This document shows positions 1-10,277 of a DNA stretch of 64,000 nucleotides, piece by piece. The notes below the pieces were generated by a model. It made no database searches. It was not told the DNA's origin and saw nothing but the letters and a program-made list of their open reading frames with translations. Made by a program: the position numbers and the translations under genes. The stretch covers positions 1,364,001-1,428,000 of the forward strand of contig NC_064653.1 in the NCBI RefSeq assembly GCF_001723175.1, written 5' to 3'. Numbering within the stretch: position 1 is the stretch's first letter; each line of letters opens with the position of its first letter. Origin of the DNA: Penicillium oxalicum. Lineage: Eukaryota; Ascomycota; Eurotiomycetes; Eurotiales; Aspergillaceae.

Positions 1-527
1 TCTAGGTAATGAACGCAGATTCACGTATGTCCTAGAGCCAAGACGGTGTAGTGAACAGACACATCGGACGTGCGCTCGAAAGGAAAGGCCAGGATGGGGA
101 AATCTTGAACGCCTGAAATTGAGGACCATGCAATGGCCGGTCAGAGCAATGTGCAGAACAGATGTCAGAGAATTAAGACCATGGAGACAATGGTCAGCCA
201 TAATCGATGCGTGAAGAAAGAATATGCCATAGGATAATTGGAGGGCGTAAGACTAATAGGGAATCGCCCAGGAAAGCACATAAAGAACACCCACAATGCT
301 GCTGGCGGTCTCCAACACCCACAGCGGCAATCGAGCTAGCATTTGTAGATCGAGATTCAGCGGGCGAGAAGTGCCAAACCTTATTCCGCCGCCTGCCGGC
401 AAGACATTTATGCTGTTCTCGTGTTTAGGTCCTATCGATCTTTCGAATTTTGGCCGCGGGCCTAACAGTACCACGTACGAATATTTATCAGCACGCTCGT
501 TCGAAAAAGCCCGAAGCGGTCTCTCAC
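1..527. other. Window edge, no gene recognised
   Basis: This stretch lies downstream of the taspase-like gene and probably includes its 3' UTR. Short open frames exist on both strands, but none has a recognisable domain or sensible splice sites. Confidence 0.5.
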
Positions 528-2387
528 TTACTCGGGATACTGGAAGTATGTTCCTCCAAGAGCAGTAGCTCCGGATCGTGTGATTCGAGACATGATACAA
601 GAAGGCTGCTCATCGCAGCTTGACATGGATGCAACCGCCTGTATAGAATGATCAGTGATAGTCTGGCAACTGCGTATTCTTGGAAACCAACAAAAGAGTC
701 GCTGTTATGAGCGAAGAAGAGAGCGATGCCATCGATAGTCTTCTTGACACACATGATACCGATCGAACCGCCGATGTCGCTATTGATCACAGCAGGATGA
801 CCTAGACATTGTCTGTGTCAGCATCTTTTCACAGCAAAACACCCTCGGTGTCATTTTGAAGAACAAGCATACGCGCAAATTCGTTCTTGATCATTTCGGT
901 AATAGCCTCCTCCTCGCTCACGTTTACAAGACGTCCATTGCGGTCTTTGCGTTGAGCGTAGTAAACACGATTGGCACACGTACTGGCGGCGAATGTAGAC
1001 GAGATATGCTCGCCAGTGCCAGATGTACACACAGCCACGGTGGCTTTTTCGGAATCAGTTGGATCAACAGGAGTCACATGGGTGCCAATACCGATCAATG
1101 CAGCCGGACCAACTCTGCCCCGATGCTTCATGCCGATGCCTCCGGAGGAGGATCCCGCGGCGATGTTACCATATTTATCAACCGCGATGACTCCAACAGT
1201 GTCCGTGATGGAATCTTCCTTCTCAGAGGGACGTTCTTCGGTGCCATTCAGGCTGTTTGAATCCCCAAGCTCCGCTCGAAGGCTGGATCCGTAGCCAGCT
1301 GGAAAATCGAGTCGTGGGTCATGCTGATGCTGTAATTTAAATAAACAAATGGTTAATGTTACGTACAGATCGCACATACGCCATTGGTTCTCTTACGATA
1401 TTGTCAAGCCGAGAGTGTTCTGCGTCCTCGTGGAAGTTAGTAGGGGGAAGCACAGAAGATCCAGGGTGGACAGATTGTTCAAGACCGAAGCGAGTGCCAC
1501 TGGGGCCTGTGTGGGTGGTCTCTGGAGTGGTTTCAGAATGAAACGTCGTGCGATGACCATCTGTAGAATCTGCGCCCTCGATATGCTCAAACCGAACATA
1601 ATCACTCTGGTGTACCTGTGTCGTGTCATCTGCTGTGCGAACATTTTTTTCTATTCCACTTTCGACGACGGTAGTTTGGCTCGTGGGACAGACGCTGGGA
1701 CGGCAAACCCATGCGAGAAAAGGGTTTCGCTTGCTCTTCTCTGGGTGCTTAGCTTCATAGGCAGCGATATCTTTGCACCACATCTCGTACCGAGCCCGGG
1801 GTCCAGGAGCGATGAGATGTTCCGGAACGGTAAGAAGGACACCATTGTCCCAGGCAAAGTCAGCAGCTCCCTGGCCCACGAGAAAGTTTGGTGGCACTCG
1901 AGCTAGTCCAGGGTTACGGTACGCTTGGTCATAGATCTTGCGAGCTAGCATGATGGGGTTCTTGACAGCTGATCTGCGAGTTAGTCAGATGTCCAGGTAA
2001 GGCAAGGAGAAGAGGTCATACTGGGAACTGCTCCGCATGCACCGCTGCGTCCGAAATGGTCGACAATCGAGGCATCGCCTTCAACTTCACCAAGAGCATT
2101 CAGATTACTACCATAGCCCGCATTCGTAACAGGCGTATCCTCCAAGGTCATGATGGCCATTTCCACGGCATCGACCGCAGTGGCTCCATTTCGCAGCAGG
2201 CTCATTCCAGCTTCGATCGCCCTATCAATGAAACTTGTGTCAATTTTGAACATTGTAACCTTCCTTTCAATCATACATACTGTCTGCAGGCCTCGAGATG
2301 CATATCCTCGTTCTCGTGCGAATGATAGCCAGCGCCAGCATGCACGAAGATAGCATAGAGGCTTTCTGTCTGCCGCAAGCTTGTCAT
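528..2387 (-). CDS. Taspase-1-like threonine aspartase (N-terminal nucleophile hydrolase)
   Basis: This is an asparaginase-2/taspase-family hydrolase, a proenzyme that cleaves itself before a threonine that then becomes the catalytic nucleophile. Six exons join in phase: 2387-2281, 2221-2022, 1968-1397, 1329-843, 801-692 and 638-528, giving about 528 residues. Family marks are VHAGAGYHS near residue 16, NAGYGSNLN plus EGDAS in the N-terminal half, and ITDTVGVIAVD with GNIAAGSSSGGIGMKHRGR around residues 334-365. The putative nucleophile is the Thr of DTVG (about residue 337). The last exon restores the family ending ASMSS. The stretch between the two halves (about residues 190-330) is long, charged and low in complexity, probably a disordered loop. 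The third donor (GTAAGA at 1396) is the least certain join. The natural substrate in fungi is not evident. The gene diverges from ARP3. Confidence 0.85.
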
Positions 2388-3464
2388 TTTGATGAGCTTA
2401 CAACCTCCAAAGCTATTTGTCTTTCTTTTTTTCACTTGGTAATCCGCAGCAAGGTAAAGCGAGTGGTGGTTAAGAAAGGAAGTCCTTGCAAGATGGGCCA
2501 GGCCAGTCAAGCAGTCGGCCAGTTGAGGAGCGAGTGTTTCGAGGTTGAGCTGAATCCAGGAAATTCAAAGCAAAGGATTCAGACACGTGTCGATGCTGGT
2601 TTAATCCGATCAGGGAGAGAATGAGCGATGCCTCCGGAGACGTGTCTGGAGAGAGAAGTGAAAAAAATATTTTGGTCCGACGGAAGAGGAGGTTTTTTAA
2701 TAGGAGATAGCAATACAAAGAGACGAAACGAAGGACTGTGCCAGGAAAGCTGGATTTGTAAAAGATAGGTCAAGGATGCCACTGACTTGTGCGGTGGGCA
2801 AAGGCTTGTATTTGGGCAAACAATTGTATGTTGATATGTTTATCGTCGCGTGATTTACCAGTTGAGGCCCTCATACTCCAAACGCTCCTTCTACCTTTAT
2901 TTCATCAGCATCAATGTGGAGAATGGCAATAGCGCCGGTATCCGGACTGAGGAGAATCCCCGGGCGGATTTCTTACTGGCTCTATGACCTGATTATTGCA
3001 CTGGCGAATTTGGGACCATCTGAACATATCATGATGTTGTCAAATGCATGGCAAGTTTTACTTCGTTACGAGATGATCGATCGAGCCTGTAGATCTGCTA
3101 GACATACACGTGACTAGGATAGTGAACCACACCTAGCACACCATGTACGATGTGAATTCTGTGCTTTATGTTCAATCATGAACATGATTCATCCTTCTCC
3201 CTGGCGTATGCTCACCTGTGACTAATTTAGAATTTCTGCTATTGTCATCATGCAAGACCAGACAAATCTGCACAACAAGACCTTGACGAGACTGGACTGA
3301 AGTGGAAGTCAGTCTGAGGGAAGCTCGGTGCTTATGTAAGATTACGTCCCCGCCTTGTCTGCCTGAGCTCCTCCACGGTTGACCTCATATCCCCTCCCCC
3401 TTCTAGAGGCACCAAGTGTTTCCCCCATTTACGACTGAATTGGCATTGCCTACTGCTCTTTGCT
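2388..3464. promoter_or_regulatory. Divergent intergenic region, taspase-like gene / ARP3
   Basis: About 1.1 kb separates the two start codons. The last 100 bases before ARP3 are pyrimidine-rich (for example 3387-3404), as is common upstream of fungal housekeeping genes. No conserved gene is visible. Confidence 0.4.
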
Positions 3465-5017
3465 ATGGCGTCCCAAACTCCTGCCGTTGTCATGGACAAG
3501 TGAGTCTTACTTTTACCTGGGACTTGAAACCGAGGCTAACCAGCGATTGCGATTCAGCGGTACCGGTTACTCCAAGCTGGGTAGGTGCCTCGTGCGCGCG
3601 AGCATGGCGGCGCTGAATTGAGCACACATAGTGTCCCCACAGAACTGACATTCCACTCGGATCATTCTACCAGGTTTTGCCGGTAACGACTCACCTTCTT
3701 TTGTTTTTCCCACTGCAATTGCCACCAAGGCCGGTGCTGGGAGCGCTGGAAGCTCCGCCGGTTCGCGGCCTGCTGTCGCGAGCAAGCCCACTTTCTTGAG
3801 TGGAGGCGGCGGAGGTAGTTCGCATTTGTCTGCAAAGCGTGGGACGGAAGACCTGGATTTCTTCATTGGAGACGAGGCTCTGGCCGCAGGCAATGGTCCG
3901 GGCTATGGTGTCAACTACCCAATCCGCCACGGTCAGATTGAGAACTGGGATCACATGGAGCGATTTTGGTCCAACTCAATCTTCAAATATCTGCGTGTCG
4001 AGCCCGAAGACCACTACTTCCTTCTGACTGAGCCGGTATGACTATGTCCCAATTCCGCGGCTTCCCCGCATTCTGTGTTGATTGTCTGGATCCGTACTAA
4101 CGTGGAATCATTTACAGCCCTTGAACCCGCCTGAGAATCGCGAAAACACCGCCGAGATCATGTTCGAATCCTTTAATTGTGCCGGTCTTTACATTGCCGT
4201 GCAAGCTGTGCTCGCACTCGCCGCTTCCTGGACTTCCTCAAAGGTCACCGATCGATCGCTCACCGGTACTGTCATCGACTCGGGTGATGGTGTCACCCAC
4301 GTCATCCCGGTTGCCGAGGGCTATGTCATTGGATCTTCCATTAAGAGCATTCCCATCGCGGGTCGTGATATTACCTACTTTGTTCAAAGCTTGCTTCGTG
4401 ACCGGGGTGAGCCCGATAGCAGCTTGAAGACAGCCGAGAAAGTCAAAGAGGAGTACTGCTACGTGAGCCCTGACATCGTCAAGGAGTTCGCGCGATACGA
4501 CCGCGAGCCCGATCGTTTCCTGAAACACACTGTCACCTCGCCCAACGGCCGCAGTGTCTCCATCGACGTGGGATATGAACGTTTCCTGGCCCCCGAAATC
4601 TTCTTCAACCCAGAGATTTACTCGTCCGACTTCTTGACCCCGCTTCCCAACGTCGTTGATGGCGTGATCCAGTCTTCTCCTATCGATGTGCGACGAGGTC
4701 TATACAAGAACATTGTGCTTTCCGGTGGCTCTACCTTGTACAAGGACTTTGGGCGTCGTCTTCAGCGCGATATCCGTCACTTGGTTGACGCTCGAATCCG
4801 CGCCTCAGAAGCACGCAGCGGCGGTGCGCGCAGTGGTGGTCTGGATGTTGCTGTTGTCACGCATAAGCGACAGCGGCACGGACCCTGGTTCGGCGGTAGC
4901 TTGCTGGGTCAGACGCCCGAGTTCCGGAGCTATTGCCATACCAAGGCTGAATACGATGAGATTGGCCCCAGCATCGTGCGGAGATTTGCCCTGCTGGGTG
5001 GCCCCGGCAGCTCGTAG
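3465..5017 (+). CDS. arp3: Actin-related protein 3, Arp2/3 complex subunit
   Basis: Arp3 pairs with Arp2 in the complex that nucleates branched actin filaments, mainly at endocytic patches and hyphal tips. Exons 3465-3499, 3558-3580, 3674-4035 and 4118-5017 give 439 residues. The ATG opens [20 protein letters not shown], the actin phosphate-1 loop, and GFAGND follows. The second nucleotide-binding segment is [17 protein letters not shown] (exon 4). [18 protein letters not shown] and [21 protein letters not shown] segments are specific to Arp3 rather than actin, as is the Gly/Ser-rich insert (SGGGGGSS) near residue 60. Two small 5' exons (35 and 23 nt) encode the phosphate loop, so gene finders easily miss them. 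The last intron has a good branch site (ACTAAC at 4096-4101). The gene is complete and ordinary. Confidence 0.96.
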
Positions 5018-5445
5018 ACCTTGATCCGCACTGTCCTTTATGATGTTTCCAACAGCAGGTGTCGCTGATTACTCTTGTTCATAGTCCGCTATCTTTCCAT
5101 CCTTTCTTTCCGAGCTTGTCTTTTCTTTTTAAAAACCTCTCTTGATCTCTTCTTGTGTTGTATTCAATCAAGCACTAGGGCATGGGTACACAAGAGGTTG
5201 TGCTTGGGCCCGAGTATTAAGGATGGACCTAATGGATTGTTAGGCGGCTTTTTTTTGTGGAGAACCGGAGGCAATCTTTTAAGACAGAATCAATGTGTGA
5301 TTCAAGGACTCACTGCTGGTCTTGGATGCCAGCGGCCCGGGATTATAATCTAGTAGCTTCATGAAACATGCAAATAATAGTAATCTCACATAGATCTCAC
5401 ATAGGCACAATTGGAGTAGCATTGAAGAGAAATTGGCGAAGATTA
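5018..5445. other. Convergent 3' region between ARP3 and TRM2
   Basis: This holds the 3' UTRs and polyadenylation signals of two convergent genes. T-rich stretches occur near 5116-5145 and 5252. No further gene is seen. Confidence 0.5.
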
Positions 5446-7068
5446 TTATAGCGACTCGCTCTTGGGGAAGGACGTGCGATTCAAGATAGCCACACCCTCC
5501 ACATGTCCCGTTTGAGGGAAGAAGTCGAATCCACGAATGCTCTCAATCTCATAGCGCACATCCTGCTTTTCATCGCCTTGCACCATAACCGCGACGTCGC
5601 GAGCTTGGGTGTGCACATTGCAACTCACGTAAACAACGCGACGAGGCTTGAAAGTGAGCAGCTGCTGAAGGAAGTCCTCGGAGCATCCCTTGCGAGGGGG
5701 ATCAATGACAAGTAGCGTTTGATCGGGCGGATAGGGCACGTCCTTGAACAGAACGGCGGCGTCAGCGGCAGCGAAGCCGGTGTTGGGGAGATTGTTGGCC
5801 TTGGCATTTTCACGAGCAGAGACGATGGAGTCGCCAGCGACGTCAACACCGAGACTGGATTTGAAGATGGTGGAAAGGGTGATGGTGAAAAGGCCGGAAC
5901 CCGAGTACGCGTCAAGAAGGTATTTGATCGGGGTAGGATCTTGATCATTGTTTGGGGGGAGCGCATGCGAGCGGATGAATTCGGTGAAGCCGGAGAGAAT
6001 TGAATTGTTATTCTGGAAGAATGCACCAGCTTTGTTGCTGAAAATATAGTCGTCAACGTACTCGACCGTTGTGGCGTTGTTGTCAGTGATGCAGCGCTTT
6101 TCTTCAATATAGGCCCCACGATCGGTGCGAATCACGTCGCCAGTGTCGGCGCCGGACGTTGATGTAAGTCCATTCAAATCCTTCTCTTCTGTCTCAGCGC
6201 CTGATGCGTCTTTCATGATGCGCGAAGTGGATTCACGCATGAGAAGAGTGGCGCCTTTCTTGTAGGAGCGAATGTTCTCGGTGACGCGTTTCCGCTCGCT
6301 TTTGAGACCACGGCGGACAATGTCTGTTCCCAGGGGACAGTCCTCAATATCCATGTCCGCCCTGCGATTCTTGTAGCAAAAGCCGATTGGCGGGACTTGA
6401 ACTTCTTGGGCTTCTTGACCATCTGCATTCGCCTTTTTCTTCGCGCCTCCATGTGCAAAGTGCGGAGTGAGTTTTGTCCGGTACCCATACTGCATCGGAG
6501 ATGGGAATGTATCGCCAACAGCTGGGACTAGCTCCGGAACCAATCCTGAGAAGTTGGCATACGCCTTCTCCACGATGCGCCGCTTATGCGCCAGCTGATC
6601 TTCGTATGACATCATCTGGAGTTGGCAACCAGAGCACTTTGAGAAGTATTGACACTTGATCAAAGAGTCATTTCTCTTTGGGCCGGGTTCAATCACACTG
6701 AGAAAGTCGGTGATTGTGTATGATTGAGCAGGACAATGGCGAATGACCTTGACGCGCACTCTATCGCCAGGAACTGTAAAAGGCACGACATATACATGGT
6801 CGTTGTTTTCTGATAGAGCAAGACCGTCTCCTGTCGAGGAGAGATCAGAGACCGTCAGCTCGATCTCGGTAAAAGTCTCGGGGAGTGTGGGAGACGCCGA
6901 GGTGCCATTTTCGTCCGAAGTTTGGTCCTCTTCAGGGCGATTCCGCTTGATCAAGTCATTGACATCTGCTAGAAGCACCTCATCATGCTCGCCACTCTTC
7001 TTCTTCTTGTCAAACTTTGCCTTCTTGCGAAAATTACCGCCAAACTGTTTCCTCGGATTGCCGGACAT
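5446..7068 (-). CDS. trm2: tRNA (uracil-5-)-methyltransferase TRM2
   Basis: Trm2 is the S-adenosylmethionine-dependent enzyme that makes 5-methyluridine at position 54 of the tRNA T loop. The single-exon frame gives 540 residues from the ATG at 7068 (MSGNPRKQFGG, then a Lys-rich stretch). In order: a TRAM RNA-binding domain (about 70-135, with VPFTVPGDRVRVKV), a cysteine cluster CQYFSKCSGCQ like the iron-sulfur ligands of the RlmD/TrmA family, the SAM loop LLDAYSGSGLFTITLS, DPPRKG (about 456), and SCNVHTQARD with the likely catalytic Cys at about 483. GHVEGVAIL closes the fold. The frame stays open upstream for another 119 codons. An in-frame ATG at 7206 would add a basic, mitochondrial-presequence-like N-terminus (see findings). 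The gene is divergent from the uS5m gene. Confidence 0.93.
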   Translation of the reverse strand: MSGNPRKQFGGNFRKKAKFDKKKKSGEHDEVLLADVNDLIKRNRPEEDQTSDENGTSASPTLPETFTEIELTVSDLSSTGDGLALSENNDHVYVVPFTVPGDRVRVKVIRHCPAQSYTITDFLSVIEPGPKRNDSLIKCQYFSKCSGCQLQMMSYEDQLAHKRRIVEKAYANFSGLVPELVPAVGDTFPSPMQYGYRTKLTPHFAHGGAKKKANADGQEAQEVQVPPIGFCYKNRRADMDIEDCPLGTDIVRRGLKSERKRVTENIRSYKKGATLLMRESTSRIMKDASGAETEEKDLNGLTSTSGADTGDVIRTDRGAYIEEKRCITDNNATTVEYVDDYIFSNKAGAFFQNNNSILSGFTEFIRSHALPPNNDQDPTPIKYLLDAYSGSGLFTITLSTIFKSSLGVDVAGDSIVSARENAKANNLPNTGFAAADAAVLFKDVPYPPDQTLLVIDPPRKGCSEDFLQQLLTFKPRRVVYVSCNVHTQARDVAVMVQGDEKQDVRYEIESIRGFDFFPQTGHVEGVAILNRTSFPKSESL

Positions 7069-7485
7069 TGTCGCAGTGGCCGTTGTCGCAGACCGCCAAT
7101 GGCGCGAACTAGGTGGTATTAAAGCAAGCTGATCTAGTCCCAATGAGCGAGTCGAAGTAACGAAGATCTTTCTCAACTGACTGATCGGTAACCTCACGGA
7201 AAACATGTAATGGCCGCAAATCGAGTCACGATTGAATGCGCAAAAATCAAGAAGCTTTTCCGCGATCTGGAAATTTATTAGAAGGTTGTATCTGTCGCAG
7301 TGTTGATTGGCTCCGCACTGACCGCCCGGCCGTGCGAGAAATTCCTCCCGAAGGTTGACCTCCGGCCGTTTCTTTGCCTGCGCCCACTGGTTTCGCCGTT
7401 TGTTGATTGCTCCCTGATTTTCCATTTCCTGAGCTCGTGGCTAGCGATTCTTGCTAGCTGACGAGCTGCATACAACTCCCTCATA
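7069..7485. promoter_or_regulatory. Divergent promoter, TRM2 / mitochondrial uS5m
   Basis: The start codons of two divergent genes are 417 bases apart, or 279 if TRM2 starts at 7206. The region must hold both core promoters. It also contains the open in-frame extension of TRM2. Confidence 0.5.
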
Positions 7486-8797
7486 ATGAGTTTTACTCGG
7501 CCAGCAAGATGCGTGTTCTGCAGCTTCTCTCGAGCTGCTACACAAGGCACGCGAGTCCCCCGTCGCCAATTCCACCCATCGTTCACACAATTCAATGACC
7601 GCAAACCAGAGTCCTCTGTGATCAAGGCTCTCGAGAAGTCTGCTACAAAGACGGCGAAGCCTACGGACTTCAAGCCTTATACGGAGGAGGAGAAGGCCTA
7701 TCTGGCCCAGGAGTACTCGCCCTCGCAGATGGAAGCTGTTAAAGCCGGCGAGGCAGCCATTGATCCCAAGGATTTGGCTGAGCAGCTGCATGAACGTGAT
7801 GACCCCCTGAAACTGAACTACGTGGACGACTTCTCCGTCATCGAGCCTAGTATTGATCGACACGTGCGCTCGCCCCAGTCGAACTCGGATTACAACTTCA
7901 AGCTCAAGAGCGAGGATGACTTTGTCAAGGAGTTTGGCCGCTTCTTTGCCGAGATGCCGGAAGATGCGACAGGTGCAGACTTTGTCCGATTCGCAGATGA
8001 GTTGCGCTTGACCCACGGCAAGGAGGAGAATGAGATGAGCCCACACAGCGCCCTTGTTCCCGACCTGTTCGCCGCTGGCGAGACCCTGGACGAGCCTCGT
8101 GTTGAAGAGCGCAAGACTGCAGCTGAGAAGGGTGAGAAGGAGCGGTCACTAGAAGCCGAGGAGATGACGGATGCCCTCCGGAGTCTACTCCTCGCCACCG
8201 GTTACACTGCCAGCCAGGTTCGCGAGTTCCGGTTGAAAACACTGGTCTCTCACTCTGTCGTCAACCAGACCCGTCTGGGTAAGGTTCGCCGTGCCTATCG
8301 TCTCTCTATTGCCGGTAACGGCAACGGTCTTCTGGGAATTGGCGAGGGCAAGTCCGATGAGGCTTCCGATGCCAAGACGCAGTCTCAGTACCGTGCTATC
8401 CGCAACATGCAGCCCGTTCCTCGGTATGAGAACCGGACTATCTTTGGCGACGTGACCGGCAAGGTCGGCGCCGTAGAGCTGCAGTTGATGCACCGTCCTC
8501 CAGGTAAGCACCCGTGGAAGCCACGGTGTCATCGTACACCCTGATTGAGAATCAGTTTAGCTAACCCGCAACCCTTCAGGCTTTGGTCTCCGTGTACAGC
8601 ATCTGATCTACGAAATGTGCCGCGCCGCTGGTATCCACGACCTCGCTGCTCGCGTCAATCGCTCCCGGAATAAGATGAACACTGTCAAGGCTGCGTACGA
8701 GGCTCTCATGAGCCAGCGAGACCCTGAAGAGGTTGCTCGTGCGCGCGGTCGGAAGATGGTCGATGTGCGCAAGGTCTACTATGCTGGCAAGGTTTAG
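7486..8797 (+). CDS. Mitochondrial small-subunit ribosomal protein uS5m
   Basis: This is the bacterial S5-type protein of the mitochondrial 37S subunit, near the mRNA entry and decoding region. Exons 7486-8503 and 8580-8797 give 411 residues. The N-terminus (MSFTRPARCVFCSFSRAA) is basic and Ser/Arg-rich, as expected for a mitochondrial presequence. Residues 30-250 are a fungal N-terminal extension. The S5 double-stranded-RNA-binding domain includes LVSHSVVNQTRLGKVRR and GLLGIGEGKS. The C-terminal S5 domain follows, with FGDVTGKVGAVELQL and PPGFGLRVQHLIYEMCRAAGI. The intron (8504-8579) splits the glycine codon of PPG-FGL and has a CTAACC branch site. Nothing is broken. Confidence 0.93.
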
Positions 8798-9489
8798 TCA
8801 AAAGACCTTTTTGCGTGAGACATTGCAATTGATTGAGCCGTGCATTTTTCTTCCCTCGGCGTGTATATAATGGGCGTCCTTTCTGTTTCCCCTTTTCTTC
8901 CTCCATCTTCTCTATGTATTTGTACCTGTACTATCCCGCGGTTCACCCGTCAAAATGATCATTCCAACCCATTTTAGAACACTGTCTCCTGACTGGTTAT
9001 TGCTCCCTGCCTTTTGATGTCACGGTCAGCTTCAATTTGACCACGCGGATCGACTTCCAGTTCTCTGGCCTAGATCCAAAATATCTGCAGTGACAGATCT
9101 AGATATGTAACGGTCATGTGTGTTGAATTCCCGCCCCCCAAAAAAAACAGACGAGAGGGAGGGAAACCCAACTCTCTGTTTTAGTGACAACCCTCTACCG
9201 CCGCTTCTACCATCCTATCACAAAAGAAAGGAATCGAGTATTTTCCAAATTGCAGACCGCCCATGTCTATTGAACCATTACCCCCCCCCCCCCCCCCAAA
9301 CCAAAGGAATACAGGGTATATCGAAGACCAAGATAGAAAATAAAAAATCAAACACCCAAAAAAAGAAAGAAGGACCACAAAAGGCAACAAACATAAAAGG
9401 CTCTCAACAGGACTCCGAACCACCTCGACACCAAACACGCAAATACGCAACCAAGGTGCCCTAGGCGATATTTTCCCTTCCCCCCTCTT
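8798..9489. other. Convergent 3' region, uS5m / DAD3, with a poly-C tract
   Basis: These are the 3' flanks of two convergent genes. A run of 17 cytosines occupies 9281-9297, and A-rich stretches lie near 9338-9375. No coding region is supported. Confidence 0.5.
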
Positions 9490-10277
9490 TCATTGAAAAG
9501 TGACATCTCCATCCCGATCATAGACATCACTGCGCTGATATTCCTGATCCGAGAATGGCTCGTCCGGATCATGACCATGCAAGTGGTGTTGTTCTTGTTG
9601 TTGCTGCTGCTGCTGCTGCTCCTCACTCTCATTCCAAATCTGCTGCTGCAACACAATACTATACACACTCGCCTTGAGCAGTGTGCAAACCGTGGCGGTT
9701 TTCCGTTCTAACAGACGCATCCCATCCAACGTCATGGAGGCTGGGGAACCTGCAAGAAGGCCGACTTTTTCAGAGAGCTAGAAGGGATTTCATTCGCAAC
9801 GCGGCGAGTCAAGATTTAGCTTCGCATTCGGATTTGTGGTTTGCAGCTTTGCTTTGTTTTTCTTTTTCTATTTTTTTAAAAAAAAGAAAAGAAAAGAAAA
9901 GAAAAGCCTCCCCCTCCTGGACCCCGACATAGAGAAAATGGTGGATTGGTGTAGGTACACGCCGGTTGGATTGCCAGGTTCTGAGAGGAGAGAAGAGGAG
10001 AAGAGAAGGGGGGAAGGGATAAATCAAAACTGACCTGATTAACATTGCGCAATAAGCGAGTATATTCGTCCAGCACCTCTTGTTCCAAGTCAGAAACGAG
10101 TGCAGTATCATCTCCTAAGAGCGGGTTGTTGGAGCGGGAATGAGAGTTGCCGGCGGCCGGAGAGGTCCTGTCTCGCTCTTGCGCGCTCGACGACGGACTC
10201 TCCAGGGTCTCGGGGTCTGGCTCGGTGTAGGAATCATCGAGAGCGTCCGGGTCATCGTGAAGTGCAAAGGCGGACAT
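9490..10277 (-). CDS. dad3: DASH complex subunit Dad3
   Basis: Dad3 belongs to the fungal DASH/Dam1 ring that couples kinetochores to spindle microtubules. The diagnostic core is LEQEVLDEYTRLLRNVN at the end of exon 1 and LDGMRLLERKTATV followed by LLKASVYSIVLQQQIW in the last exon. The proposed exons are 10277-10035, 9980-9959 (22 nt only) and 9749-9490, in phase, for 174 residues. A direct join of the two outer exons would break the frame, so a middle exon is required. Its exact borders (donor GTACCT) are my best reading, not certain. The ATG at 10277 opens MSAFALHDDPDALDD. The frame is open 77 codons further upstream, but that part is Pro/Ser-rich and looks untranslated. The C-terminus carries polyglutamine from a CAG-type repeat (9600-9625), longer than is usual for this small subunit. 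Confidence 0.82.
9600..9625. repeat. CAG/CTG trinucleotide repeat inside DAD3
   Basis: TTG/CTG units on the plus strand read as consecutive glutamines in the Dad3 C-terminus on the minus strand. Such tracts vary in length between strains. Confidence 0.8.

Noticed and set aside
253..600. 115-codon minus-strand frame
   Set aside because: It overlaps the last exon of the taspase-like gene in another frame and has no motif.
7207..7425. Further upstream extension of TRM2 to 7425
   Set aside because: The sequence upstream of 7206 is not presequence-like and would use up most of the divergent promoter.
7441..8046. 201-codon frame antisense to uS5m
   Set aside because: A shadow of the real gene, caused by its codon bias.
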